From Chelonoidis abingdonii (Eukaryota; Chordata; Testudines; Testudinidae): a stretch of DNA of 64,000 bases. Shown here piece by piece: positions 1 to 64,000 of the stretch. The notes below the pieces were generated by a model, which ran no database searches, was not told the origin of the DNA, and saw only the letters and a list, made by a program, of their open reading frames with translations. Positions within the stretch are counted from its first letter, which is position 1, and each line of letters starts with the position of its first letter. Made by a program: the position numbers and the translations under genes. The stretch lies in contig NC_133774.1 of assembly GCF_003597395.2 (NCBI RefSeq), positions 36,478,696 through 36,542,695 of the forward strand, read 5' to 3'.

Positions 1-1440
1 CTATGTTCTAGGAGAAAACGCAGCAGAGTACCAGTCCCGCCATTAAGGGAGGAGAATATATCATTTTGTGGTACAGGTGTGCTACTTCAGTAAGGCTTTT
101 AAGCTTAGAGCTTTATGAGGAAGTGATTTCAAATGTGAGTGTTCATGGTCAGCCCTGCTCTCCTCCCCTCTCTACGTATCCTCTATTTCTAGACATACGA
201 TTAAAATAAAAAGGCATTCCTCTGTGTCTTCAAGAAGCAAGTCATAGACTGCAAGAGCAACAAAGCTGTAGCTGCTGCAGAAGCAGCAGAGACTTTGCAA
301 CTGTGAGGCTGGATAGCCCAGTAGGTTAGGGGAGTTTCTACCATGTTTGAAGTGATTAGTTCATGTTTTCGAGAAGAGGCTTTGGTGTACCATGACACAC
401 ACAACATCAGCATCCTAGGATGGAAACAGGAAGAGAAAAGGAAAGAAAAATAAAAAAAAATCCCACACTCTGTTAGGCTGCTCCATTCCTGTGCACCCCA
501 CCCCACCCCTTTTGAACAGAACTTTGTCAAAGTTTTCAAGCTTTCCACATCAAATTAAAAATCCATATTGGACAAATTGGCTCTCAAAATGAACAGTCTT
601 CCCATAGATTGAAGTTCCTTTCTGTCATCCATCTTGTTGCCCTCCTTCATTTGGTCTAGGTAAAAGCTAGTGAAGAACAGCATTGCAAGCCTCTCTTCAC
701 CAGAAACAATTATTCCTCTTTCTGAGGACATTTTGGGGTTTTCAGTTAAGACTTATCCTAGGGGAAGGAGAGCAGACAAGTTTAGCTGAATACTAGTTCT
801 GCCCAGGCTGACTGTGTGCAAGGGTCATTTCTGCATTGAGGCCCGGCCTTTCTGATTTGTGTCAGCATTTTTCATTCTCCTACAACAAAGGCTGTCCCCA
901 TGTGCGTGTGCCACCAATCCAACCTGCAACTTTGCGAACCCATTTTCAATTCCAGGTTATGCCCTTTGACATCTGTTGTTTTTTCTTCACCAATGCAGTG
1001 GTGTATCTGATGGCCAGTTTACTATGGGTCAAAAATTACTTGTTGATAATTCATTTGTACCAGATAATATCTGTACATCCTGACCATATGTCTCTTAACT
1101 GCTTGAGTCCCTGGTCATCTTCTGTTTTCAGGAGCTCCGTGGTGCCCTCTCAATTGGCCCACCTCTATTAGATTTTTCCTGGGTTTAGTCTAGTTGCCAA
1201 AGAAAAGATTTTACAAGGAGCTCCGAGTATTTGTCCTCCAGGGACTCTAGTTACTTTGTGTGACAGTGACTGGATTTGGAAATTTGTCTGATAGTTTTAC
1301 GCCTTTGCTTAAATATATACCACAGTCTCTCATTCCTCTTGATTGAAAATTTCTAAAAGGACTAGTTCATGTATATCCTCTGCATTTGGGAGTGTCTCCT
1401 GCCCTGTAGCTTTAATGTAATTCTGATGGGTCTTATAGAA
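1..1440. other. DDX4 upstream intron, no gene recognised
   Basis: This stretch shows no exon that fits the DDX4 reading frame and no long conserved ORF. It is moderately AT-rich, and short ORFs on both strands have no recognisable family. The right part (about 830-1440) may be the 3' untranslated end of the minus-strand CR1 LINE that follows, but I could not confirm that. It is intronic only if the DDX4 5' exons lie before the window, which is inferred from the exon phase at 6429. Confidence 0.5.
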
Positions 1441-2281
1441 CCAGCCTTTGAACCCTTTCCGGTTTTTCAACATCCTATTAGAAGCATGGACACCAGAACT
1501 GGATACAGTGTTGAGTAATGGTTCTGCTATTCAGCGCGAATGACACCTCTCTACTCCTCTGTGATATTCCTTGCTTATACAACCAAGGATGGTGTTTGCC
1601 TTCTTAGCTACAGCATTTCAATGAGAGCTCATGTTCAGTTTATCTTTCTTGGCTAGAATCCTTTTCTGTGTCTCTGCATTCCAGGATACTCTTTACCATC
1701 TTGCATGTGTGGCTATATTCTTTGTTCCTAGATGTATGACCTTGTATTTGGTTGTGTTAAAAAGCCTGATATTTTGATGAATCCATCTCACCAAGCAGTC
1801 CTGGTTGGCTAGTATAACTGACTTGTCCCCATCATTAATTTGCAGATGACAAAAATTGGTAAAATGGTAAATCCTACCCACAATGATTTTATATTTTCTT
1901 TCACATCATTGATAAAGATATAGATTGGCTCTCATGGGACTCCACTAGAAACACCACCATTGGTTGAGAATTCCCCATTTTTATGATTAGTTTTTGGAAA
2001 CTATTGTTTAACCAGTTTTTAACCTATTTAATATGGGCTATATTGAGTTTATAGAGTCATAATTTTTTATCAGAATGTCATGCAGAAGAACTAAATCAAA
2101 ATATATTATGTCAAGAGTGAGTTGATAAAGTTAAGCTTGTGATCTCATTTAAGAAAAAAACAGGTTTGACAAGACCTATTTTTCCATAAAACTGTTGATT
2201 GACATTTATTATGCTGCCATCCTTTAATTCTTTGCTGATTGTGTCCATATGAGCCTTTGCCTAGGATAGAAGTGAGGCTAA

Positions 2282-2566
2282 GGTTATGTCTACATTGAAG
2301 TTTAACACCTGCGGCTGGCCTAGGTCAGCTGACTCAAGCTTGCCAGGCTTAGGCTAAGGCACTTCTTAGTTGCAGTGTAGATGTTTGGGCTCCATCTGCA
2401 GCTTGACTTCTGGGACCCTCCCACCTCACAGGGTGCTAAAACCAGGTGCCAGCCTGAGCCTGAACATCTACACCACAGTTAAACAGCACCTTAGCCTATG
2501 CTGGGCAAGCCTGAGTTAGCTGACATGGGCCAGCCACAGGTGTCAAATTGCAGTTTAGACACACCC
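2282..2566. mobile_element. MITE with long terminal inverted repeats and TAA target duplication
   Basis: The two ends are inverted copies over about 65 bp. The left end runs from GGTTATGTCTAC through CACCTGCGGCTGGCC. The reverse complement of the right end runs from GGGTGTGTCTAAAC through CACCTGTGGCTGGCC. TAA flanks the element at 2279-2281 and 2567-2569. Removing the element and one TAA restores a continuous CR1 sequence. There is no coding capacity. A 3-bp TWA-type duplication suggests a PIF/Harbinger-mobilised MITE. Confidence 0.8.
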
Positions 2567-3665
2567 TAACTAGCTTATAGTTAACCTGGGCTTACCCTTT
2601 TTAAGTATTGATATGACATTTGCTTTTATCCAGTGCTCTGTAACTTCCACAATGTTCCAGGATTTGTTAAAAAGCAATATTATTGGTTCAGAGAACTAAC
2701 TGACTTCTTTTAATGCTCTTGGATATAAATTACTGCGTTTTAAAAAAAGGTTTAATTGCTGTTTAACATCCTCCCTGTCACTGATGGAATAGGTAATATT
2801 CATTACCCCCTATAAAATACTAATTTGTTATCCTTCTTTCCAAATACAGAACAGATATGTGAATTTAATATTTTCTTTTCTTTATCATGATAGATAATTT
2901 TACCATCTTTATCTAGGATCAGACCTATACCATTGCTAGAATTTTGTTTATTACTGATGTATTTAAAGAATTCCTTCTCTTCAAATATACTAGCAGTACC
3001 TTTTTCATTGATACCTTTAGTTTCCCTTACCAATTGTCTGCATATCTTAACTGCTGATTTGTACTCACTGGTATCAGCTTCCCATTTTACCATGTATTAT
3101 AATTTTTTGATTTATTATTGCTGCTTTTGCTTCCCCTCTTGAGTAGACTAGTCATTTTACCCAAAGGTGGGTGGTTTTGTGATTATTTTGGAATTGTTTT
3201 TAGGCACTGAAAGCATACTTAAACAATTCCCAATTACTATTCATGCCTTTGTTTTATTTTTTTGTCCCATTCAGTTTTTCTCATGATTGTTTCCAGCTTT
3301 GAGAAATCTGTGTTTTTAAAGTAGAAGTAATTATTCCTGTGTAGGACTATATTCTGTTTGCACATAAATAGATCATGATCACTTGTATGTAGGCAACAAT
3401 CAATTTTGATTCCCGTGATCAATTTATTTTTCTCTCTCTCTATCAGGTTTAGTATAGAATTACCACAAGATGGTTTCAATACTCTTGTGTTAGAAAGTTA
3501 CCTATAATTTTTAGGTTTCAGAGTAGCAGCCATGTTAGTCTGTATCCACAGAAAGAACAGGAGTACTTGTGGCACCTTAGAGACTAATAAATTTATTTAA
3601 GCATAAGCTTTCGTGGGCTACAGCCCACTTCATCGGATGCATGCAGTGGAAAATACAGTAGGATG

Positions 3666-3710
<45 letters not shown>

Positions 3711-3736
3711 TACGCACAGAGAGAGAGAGAGAGAGA
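3666..3736. repeat. Compound microsatellite (TA)n(CA)n(GA)n
   Basis: Consecutive AT/TA, CA and GA dinucleotide runs lie inside the left arm of the Penelope element, next to the TACTGTATTTTCC block. A TG run occupies the equivalent place in the right arm. Confidence 0.95.
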
Positions 3737-3786
3737 ACAGGAAACAATGGGTGTTACCATACGCACTCTAATGAGAGTGATCAGTT

Positions 3787-4001
3787 NNNNNNNNNNNNNN
3801 NNNNNNNNNNNNNNNNNNNNNNNNNNNNNNNNNNNNNNNNNNNNNNNNNNNNNNNNNNNNNNNNNNNNNNNNNNNNNNNNNNNNNNNNNNNNNNNNNNNN
3901 NNNNNNNNNNNNNNNNNNNNNNNNNNNNNNNNNNNNNNNNNNNNNNNNNNNNNNNNNNNNNNNNNNNNNNNNNNNNNNNNNNNNNNNNNNNNNNNNNNNN
4001 N
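3787..4001. other. Assembly gap, 215 N
   Basis: A run of 215 undetermined bases lies inside the Penelope element, next to a compound microsatellite and between inverted arms. That combination often breaks assemblies. Apparent ORFs running through it are artefacts. Confidence 1.
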
Positions 4002-4254
4002 TGACGTCTGACTTGTGTCCATTCATTCTTTTGAATAGAGACTGTCCAGTTTGGCCAATGTACATGGCAGAAGGACATTGCTGACACATGATGGCATATA
4101 TCACATTGGTAGATGTGCAGGTGAACGAGCCTCTGATAGTGTGGCTGATGTGGTTAGGTTCTACAATGGTGTCCCCTGAATAGATATGGGGACAGAGTTG
4201 GCAACGGGCTTTGTTGCAAGGATAGGTTCCTGGGTTATTCTGCGCTACCAGCAC
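4002..4254 (-). pseudogene. Penelope-like GIY-YIG endonuclease, N-terminal part
   Basis: The minus-strand frame reads a cysteine-rich lead (CNKARCQLC), then YAIMCQQCPSAMYIGQTGQS and KRMNGHKSDV, and then enters the N gap. The spaced cysteines (CxxCP), the YIGQTG core and the RxNxHKSD stretch match the GIY-YIG nuclease domain at the C terminus of Penelope-like retrotransposons. In the family this domain nicks target DNA. The catalytic C-terminal half is hidden by the gap. No RT domain is seen upstream, so the copy is 5' truncated. Confidence 0.85.
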
Positions 4255-4467
4255 TCCTAGCTATCATTAAACCATTAAATTAGGCTTGAATAAAGACTGG
4301 GAGTGGATGGGTCATCACACAAAGTAAAACTATTTCCCCATGTTTATCTCCCACCTCACTGTTCCTGACAACTTCTTGTCCATTTGCAGCAGCTGACCAT
4401 TTTGATTACCACTACAAAAACTTTTTTTTCTCTCCTGCTGGTAATAGCTCACCTTAACTGATCAGTC

Positions 4468-4492
4468 TTGTGTGTGTGTGTGTGTGTGTGTG
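4468..4492. repeat. (TG)n microsatellite
   Basis: About twelve TG units lie inside the right arm of the Penelope insertion, just before the TACTGTATTTTCC block. Confidence 0.95.
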
Positions 4493-5059
4493 TATCTTCC
4501 TACTGTATTTTCCACTGCATGCATCCAGTGAAGTGGGCTGTAGCTCATGAAAGCTTATGGTTAAATAAATCTGTTAATCTTTAAGGTGACCCAAGTACTT
4601 GTGTTCCTATAATTTTTTGGCACCCCAGTGATATTTTAGAAGTGGCAGCATATGCTCCCTAGATTGAAGTCCCTCCTGATCATAGAAGTATTTTAATATA
4701 TTTTATATATTTTTATTTAAGGAGTTTCACGTACTGTTTCTATGTCTGATTTGGTGGTCAATGACAGATCTCCTGCCTACACCCCATCTTGCGATTTATC
4801 AGGTAGAAGGAACATATTTTAGGGTCTATCTTTAATTGTCAATAACTAAACCATGTAATGGCATCCTTGATGCACTACCACCACCCCTCTGCTTCTGCTT
4901 ACTCTTTCCTAAATAGTTTATACAGTTATTTTAACATTCCAGTGATTCTTGGTATGGATACTAGTAGGCAAAACTTCTTGGTGGGGAGGTCTAGCTTAAC
5001 TTGTAAAATAACTTTCTGCATGGAAAGGCAAGCTGTTGCTGTGGCTCCCAGTTTATTTT

Positions 5060-5250
5060 CCAACTGGATACCTGAAGCAAGCGTTCTGGGATGACTGAGG
5101 AGGCAGTACTTGCTACTCAGCTTTCTGGATTCATCAGTAATCTCTCTGGAGTCCAGGGAGATTACTGATGAACTAGGGAAGCTGAATAGCGCATACCACC
5201 TCGTCAGCCACCCTGCGTGGGGCATAATAAAACACAAATTTTCCTCTAAA
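5060..5250. repeat. Foldback with a 43-bp near-perfect palindrome at its centre
   Basis: Positions 5130-5172 form a palindrome with 21-bp arms, one T:G mismatch and a single central base. Outward of it the arms still match imperfectly: CTACTCAGCTTTCTGG on the left against the reverse complement of CTAGGGAAGCTGAATAG on the right, extending to about 5060 and 5250. It could be a diverged MITE or a local inverted duplication. No terminal duplication was identified. Confidence 0.75.
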
Positions 5251-5299
5251 AATCTGCAACTGGGGGTCTGGCTGCATATTATACCCACTCTCCATGTTA

Positions 5300-5689
5300 G
5301 AATTGTTTATTCATGTGTCTTAGGGGAGTTTGAAGTTGAGTTATCTGAAATGCTTTGGATAATCAAAGTAGTTTTTAATGTAGTAGACATAGAATGATGG
5401 GAGGTCCCTACTCTAGTAGGTGTTCAAGTTAATGATTGATTGTTGTACTGTATTTTCCATTCTTAGTAAGAGACCCTCATGATATTTGCCGCACATTTAA
5501 CATTGCATGGACCATTGGTTCTCTTCAGTGACATTTTGGGATGAAAAATGTTAGTGAACAAAATGAAAAAAAGTGCCATAATTAAATGCAGGATTGCTTT
5601 TTGGGTAGGGATTTGTTTTGTCACATGAACCGAGGTATTCCTTATAGGATGGGACAACTGGAGACAAAGAATTGAAACTACTTTAATCA
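5300..5689. other. Intronic sequence, nothing recognised
   Basis: No conserved exon, repeat family or long ORF could be identified here. Confidence 0.5.
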
Positions 5690-5970
5690 TAGTCTACAAA
5701 GTCTGAGTGGAAAGGAAGGACAAAGTTTTGCTGGCACAGCTATGTCTGCTGGTAGTGTGAAAAAATTACATAGCTATGTTGGCAAAACCCTCAGTGTAGA
5801 CACCACAATACCAACAGTGTGTTTCTTTCGGCTTAGCTGGTGTTAGTCTGGCATGTGGCGTAGCTATGCCAGCAGAAGAACAGCTCCTGTCTGCTTATTC
5901 TGCGCCTCTTCTACACAGCTCTACTGGAATAACTGTGTTGTGAAGGGCTTTGTAGTTTGGACAAGCCGTA
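5690..5970. mobile_element. Putative MITE remnant (GGCTTGTC-type end)
   Basis: The right end, read in reverse complement, is GGCTTGTCCAAACTACAAAG. A weaker match (GTCTACAAAG) lies at the left near 5692. The interior repeats CTATG-rich motifs (GCTATGTCTG, GCTATGTTGGC, AGCTATGCCAGC) as seen in common sauropsid DNA-transposon derivatives. No clear target duplication was read. Confidence 0.5.
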
Positions 5971-6002
5971 AGTCCTCTGTTGTCCCATAACTATATATGA
6001 AC

Positions 6003-6130
6003 TAAAAGCAGCAAAGAGTCCTGTGGCACCTTATAGACGAACAGACGTTTTGGAGCATGAGCTTTTGTGGGTGAATACCCACTTCGTTGGATGCATCAGA
6101 TCCAGACTAACACGGCTACCCCTCTGATAC
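6003..6130 (-). mobile_element. Penelope-like 3' tail fragment
   Basis: AAAGAGTCCTGTGGCACCTT, the TTGTGGGTGAATACCCACTT hairpin and the GATCCAGACTAACACGGCT end match the conserved tail of a second Penelope subfamily, here in minus orientation. Coding sequence is absent. The short hairpin (GTGGGTGAATACCCAC) is characteristic. Confidence 0.75.
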
Positions 6131-6428
6131 TATGACCTAAAAGACACTATAATAGAGAAGGCATGGAATGAGTTTAAGGACTGCATGTTACTGATTTTTC
6201 TTTTTTTAGCCTTTGCTGCTTGAAAGCAGGAGTTGACATTCTTACATAAAGAATTACTGGGTGGATGGATAATGAACGACTGACAAAACCAATGCCAGAT
6301 TTTTCTTACTGGGAAGGAATCCTGCTTTCTGTTACCTGTAGTTGTAACAGCTTTAAGGTATTGTATTAAGCTCTGTGAAGCACTGTTACAACCAATTACA
6401 TGTAAACAATTCTGCCTTTGTTTTTCAG
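6131..6428. other. DDX4 intron before exon 1 of the window
   Basis: This is intronic sequence ending in a TTTGTTTTTCAG acceptor at 6428. Nothing else was recognised. Confidence 0.6.
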
Positions 6429-60293
<53,865 letters not shown>

Positions 60294-60970
60294 GACTGAA
60301 ACAGTACCAAGTTACAGATTTTGGTTTTGATACAAAAGTTTTTGTTTTTTAAAGACTTATAAAGTGAGAGATGTTCACATAACTAAATTCTTTACTGGCT
60401 AGTTAAGTAAAATACTTAAAATGTTTAAAAAACTGTTGGTGTTACTGAAAAGTGGTGATTCCATCAGAAATGTGGATTTACTAAATGTACAGTGTTCCAA
60501 GAGTTGCTTGCTACTTTTGGTATACTTTGTGAAAGACATTTTAACAGGTTTCATATGTCCTGGTCCAAGACTTCCACTCTTGAAAATATATTACAAAAGT
60601 ATCATTAAGAGTGTTTATTGATGATACTTTGGCAGTGAGTATTCTTTGTTGCAGAATGTGTGAAATTCCCCTTACATTTTTCTCTCATTTTTTGTTTTTA
60701 AAAAGAAACTAGTAAATTGGTCCAAGTTACCAGTTACAAGTCCATAGTCTGTATGTGAACTACACAATGTGCAAAAAGACGCTTTGAGAATATAGAATCC
60801 ATTATAAAGGGCTTACTGATATTTAAATTGGAATTGCAAAATAATTTAACTTCTCAAATATGTCAAAGGTAAAATACTGTATGCACCAGATGACATGTCA
60901 CGTTAGCCTGTGGAGAGCTATTGCAGATTACTGGTTGTAAACATACTTAATAAAAACTTGAGGATTATGT
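60294..60970 (+). other. DDX4: DDX4 3' untranslated region
   Basis: AT-rich sequence follows the stop codon, with AATAAA at 60949-60954. The GT-rich stretch ATGTCTTGTTTGATTG comes shortly after, consistent with a cleavage site near 60970. No other poly(A) signal of this quality lies earlier. Confidence 0.75.
60949..60954 (+). terminator. DDX4: DDX4 poly(A) signal AATAAA
   Basis: This is a canonical AATAAA 656 bases after the stop codon, followed by GT-rich sequence. Confidence 0.75.
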
Positions 60971-62963
60971 CTTGTTTGATTGCTTTTATCTTGACTTTAT
61001 TATGATGTAGGCTTTTATGATATCCACTTCCGACACATGAAGTCTGTCAGCTAAATACTGAACATCACATGGTGTATTCTAAGCGCACTATTTCCGTACA
61101 AAACAAAAGGGCAGTGGGTCCATCCTGAGTCTGGCTGTATTGAAGTCGTTTTACAAAACAGCTAATCACAGGGATTTTTTAAAAAAACTCCTCTTAAAAT
61201 AGCAAGACTCACGTTTTAAATCTTGATTTTTACTAGTTGTTAAACATCATTTTGCCTTCACGTTGACCTAAATGGTGTGTAATTTTAGTGGACGGTAGTA
61301 ACATTGCCCTGTCCCAAGGAACAGCTATCTGGGGCCTCTTTCTCTCTCAAATCTGATTTAACAAACCTTTCCCATTTTTCCTCCCTTGGCTCATGCACTC
61401 AGCTGCTGGGTATACCACACTGTCTGACACCAAGACCATATACCCTAGAAAGGTGAGACGTAGTGTCAACCCTTCTTTTGTCCAGTTGCTTTGCAGTACA
61501 AAAGAACCTGAGCTTTAACTGCCAGACAAGATTGTTTTAATGATCTTTTCCTGAAAGAATTGCTCTAGTTCAAACAAGAGTAACTTCAGGGAAGTCCTGC
61601 AGTCTGTGTTATGCAGGAGATCAGGCAGTATGGTCACTGTTGTCTCTTTTGGCTTCATGTATGAATTTAAAAAAACTGACTAAATGAGCAACCAGAAAAA
61701 GGCAGTTCACCATAACTATACCTTTTTCTTTTGTCTTGTTCTGTTTATCCTAATCAAATGTGTGTTTTTTTTTATTGCCAATTTAGAAGAGGCGAGTATT
61801 TGAAAAGTAAAGGGGCATGAGATTGTATGTGTGTATTCACCTATGTCATTACAAAAGGAAAGTCTGTCTTGTACCCTTAATTTTGGTGTCTCAGCTCCAA
61901 ATCACTAGCTGTAACTTGGTTTTCTCTTGCACACTTGCATTCTAATTTTTTTGTCCTGTTTATTTCGGGATTGCTTCAGTGTTGCAGAAACTTCCTTGAT
62001 ATGTCTTATCAGGACACACAATTCTGTTTTGAAACTGCAACTTGTTCACACATGATGCTTTAATAAATCATGCCACCTCTGTTAAAACCAGGATAATCTT
62101 CAAGGTTTTGTGGACTGCATTCATTGCTCTTCCCTAAATAGGCACATGGCTTTAAAGGAAATACCTAGTTTATCAAAGGCATTAACCAAACATCAGGGAT
62201 CTTTTCAGAAATATAAAAATAGCACCTAGATGAAGATACCACTTACCTGGAGGCATACTTGGTCCCACATTGATTATTAGAGATGTCTTGTACTTTTCCC
62301 TTTTGGTCAAAGCCAGAAACCTTCTACAAAATAAACAAATTGGGAGACATTGTAGAGCCCAGAGCAGGGTAGAGCATCTATCTGGCTAGTACTGTAGAGG
62401 CAACAGGGTTCATAAGAATTTGAAGATTATCCTACTTTTAGCAAAGGAAATACAATTTTTATTAATTTTAACAGTTGGTATTCCCTTACATAGACTGTAC
62501 CTTCCTCTGTGCTGAGAGAGTTTGCACTGGTTTTGGCTCTGTCCCCTTACAGAACTACTTAGTTTCTCATCTGTGGTTTTTCTTGGAACCAGTGGGAGGA
62601 GAGGAGGATTGGTGTTTTGAACAAAAGGAAAAACTGACATGTCTAAAGCTCTATTTCTGGTCTAATAAGTATTATCTTCAGCATGTGAGTTTTGTTTTTG
62701 AAGGATCCCTCCTTGCTGTTAGTTTTGTGTCCAATCTGGTAAAAATAATTTCCCAGAATCTTAGTGAGGTAAGAGTTCTGCTAAGAGGAAGATATTTTAC
62801 GTGAAGCATGAATCTGATTTATCGTCTTGCTATCACAAATTTTTATCGGATTAAACGTATCGTTTCCTTTAGAATCATATGTTCACAGGGCTATTATTCA
62901 TGAATATAATGGAGGCAGCATTTGGCCCATATATGGGAGTAAGGATGGTATTTTTTTCAAAGG
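60971..62963. other. Intergenic sequence downstream of DDX4
   Basis: No conserved ORF or repeat family was recognised. In mammals the next gene in this direction is IL31RA, but nothing here resembles it. Confidence 0.5.
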
Positions 62964-62971
62964 GTTTAGAT

Positions 62972-63763
62972 CGGCGTTGGCAAACTTTTTGGCCTGAGGG
63001 CCACGTCTGGGTATGGAAATTTATATGGCGGGCCATGAAAGCTCACAAAATTACCAAGGTGAGGGAAACGGGACTCGTGGGATGTGGCGTGGGGGTGGGC
63101 TGGGGGAGTGGTCTACAGGGGCAGTACCAGGGACTCTAGGGGGCCCTGCTAGCATTACACCAAGGCACCACTACAGGTGGAGGCACCCTAGCTGGGGTGC
63201 GTGCAGTGCCTGGGCAGTTTCGAGAGTCTCAAGGGTGGGGCCATATGAGACCGCGAGGGTCTGGGCCTAGATGATTGGCTGATGAGAAATGAGGAGAGTC
63301 TCTGGGAGGAGTGGTGCCTCAGGGAGTGATAGATGGAGCTCATGATTCCTAACTGGACTCTATTAGGGGTGCTATCCTGCGATGCTGCTGGACTTGATCA
63401 TGGGCTAGTTTAGGTGGAGGTTGGTACTAGGAGGATGGCGCTTCAGGGATTGGGCATGCTGCCGTGTAGGGGTTGGGTTCCAATCCCAGAAACAGCATGG
63501 TGAAGTCTGGGTAAGCGGTGCTGGTCGTGCCCGTGCAGTGTGGCTCTGCATGTGTGAAGATAGGTGCGCATCAAGGAATTTGTGAGTCGGGCTACGGGGT
63601 GCCGGGCGGGTAGAGCAGGGCAAGCCCCCCAACCCCACTCCCTGCCTGGAGCACCGGAGCAGGACAAGCCCCTGATCCCCGCTCCCTGGCAAGAGCTTGA
63701 GGGCTGGATTAAAAGTTCTGATGGGATGGACCTGGCCTGTGGGCCATAGTTTGCCTTCCCCTG
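62972..63763. mobile_element. hAT MITE, 792 bp
   Basis: The left GTTGGCAAACTTTTTGGCC and right GGGCCATAGTTTGCCTTCCC are inverted termini. GTTTAGAT (62964-62971) and GTTTAGAC (63764-63771) form an 8-bp duplication with one change. The interior is G-rich. The long minus-strand ORFs near 63400-63790 are composition artefacts. Confidence 0.88.
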
Positions 63764-63771
63764 GTTTAGAC

Positions 63772-64000
63772 CAATTTTAAGTTCAACCACCAAGTTTCCA
63801 ACTTTAATGAAGACTTTTTACAATACAACAATTGGTTTACTCTTATGTTGACTCTGCTCTAGCCAGTGACTTGTGCTAATTCTTACCTCCTCATTTTCAT
63901 TGACAAAGTAGTTCTGTGATATATTGCATGCACCTGTCTGGCTGCTGCTGTACAGTCCCACCAGACCCGCTTCAGTAATATGTTGAGTGATGCATGCTCT
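63772..64000. other. Window end, nothing recognised
   Basis: This is intergenic sequence with no gene or repeat identified. Confidence 0.5.

Larger units (their letters stand above)
3516..4605 (-). mobile_element. Penelope-like element with inverted arms
   Basis: The insertion starts with the reverse complement of a Penelope 3' tail (3516-3660). It continues as minus-strand coding sequence (GIY-YIG endonuclease) across an N gap to about 4254. It ends with a second 3' tail in plus orientation (about 4262-4605). The two tails share the ACTGCATGCATCC and GTGGGCTGTAGC blocks, so the copy is a foldback with a tail at each end. Partial inverted copies of this kind are common for Penelope elements. 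The right tail is more diverged (CTGTTAATCTTTAAGGTG). Sequence inside the gap is unknown, so intactness cannot be judged. Confidence 0.85.
3501..4620. repeat. 15-bp target-site duplication around the Penelope insertion
   Basis: CCTATAATTTTTAGG at 3501-3515 and CCTATAATTTTTTGG at 4606-4620 differ at one base. They flank the Penelope element and sit in CR1 sequence that becomes continuous if the element is removed. Confidence 0.85.
1441..4850 (-). mobile_element. CR1-superfamily LINE, degenerate, with two later insertions
   Basis: Read on the minus strand this is a decayed non-LTR retrotransposon. From its 5' side it shows endonuclease remnants near 4800-4640 (a PPNQ block and a DFN block), the end of the endonuclease at 3479-3237, and a linker at 3093-2803 with FFKYISNKQ and KEKKILN...VFG motifs typical of CR1/L3 ORF2. 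Reverse-transcriptase-like sequence follows at about 2800-2570 and 2280-1450. Stops and frameshifts are frequent. A TAA-flanked MITE (2282-2566) and a Penelope element (3516-4605) interrupt it. The family call rests on remembered CR1 ORF2 patterns. The exact subfamily and both outer ends are uncertain. Confidence 0.7.

Noticed and set aside
3593..4254. Long ORFs crossing 3593-4087, 3663-4004 and 3781-4254
   Set aside because: They run through 215 N and dinucleotide repeats. Only the GIY-YIG part at 4002-4254 is real coding signal.
62475..62804. 109-aa ORF as a possible next gene downstream of DDX4
   Set aside because: There is no resemblance to IL31RA or another cytokine receptor, and no splice sites or conserved motifs.
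63405..63793. Minus-strand ORFs of 95 and 116 aa near the window end
   Set aside because: They are contained in the hAT MITE at 62972-63763 with biased composition and no recognisable domain.

Overview
The window is vertebrate nuclear DNA, most likely from a turtle. Its only host gene is the 3' two thirds of DDX4 (VASA), the germ-cell DEAD-box helicase, on the + strand. Thirteen exons between 6429 and 60293 join in one open frame of 529 whole codons. They carry every core helicase motif and end in the family's acidic-tryptophan tail (DESWD). The upstream exons, with the start codon and the N-terminal RGG/FG-rich region, lie before base 1. No second host gene is visible after the DDX4 poly(A) signal near 60950.

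The turtle assignment is an inference from the repeats: tRNA-headed SINEs with a CR1-like tail, CR1 LINEs, Penelope elements with a GIY-YIG endonuclease, DIRS elements with inverted termini, PIF/Harbinger elements with a Myb/SANT partner gene, several hAT families, and solo LTRs with 4-bp target duplications. The SINE type is the strongest clue. Another sauropsid is not excluded.

Layout. 1-6428: upstream DDX4 intron with a minus-strand CR1 LINE, which is split by a TAA-flanked MITE and by a Penelope insertion with a 15-bp duplication. The Penelope copy holds the only assembly gap (N, 3787-4001). 6429-19119: three small N-terminal DDX4 exons, a MIR-like SINE, a DIRS element (7434-12100), a three-layer nested insertion (12416-18382), and an L2-like RT fragment. 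19120-26989: a CR1-type ORF1 esterase relic, two solo LTRs, a MITE, and an autonomous-type hAT copy. 26990-41413: DDX4 exons for the Q motif through motif IV, with hAT MITEs and two fossil copies of a second hAT family. 41414-50149: a long intron with a solo LTR, an AT-rich MITE and a compact Penelope copy. 50150-60970: the last exons and 3' UTR, with a third copy of the second hAT family and back-to-back DIRS relics. 60971-64000: downstream intergenic sequence with one hAT MITE.

The mobile elements are broken by stops, frameshifts or truncation, and none looks active. I found no undescribed biological system. The most informative structures are the nested insertions whose target duplications can be read directly, because they give a relative chronology. 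From the known role of VASA, the gene takes part in the piRNA pathway that represses transposons, yet its own introns are densely filled with them.
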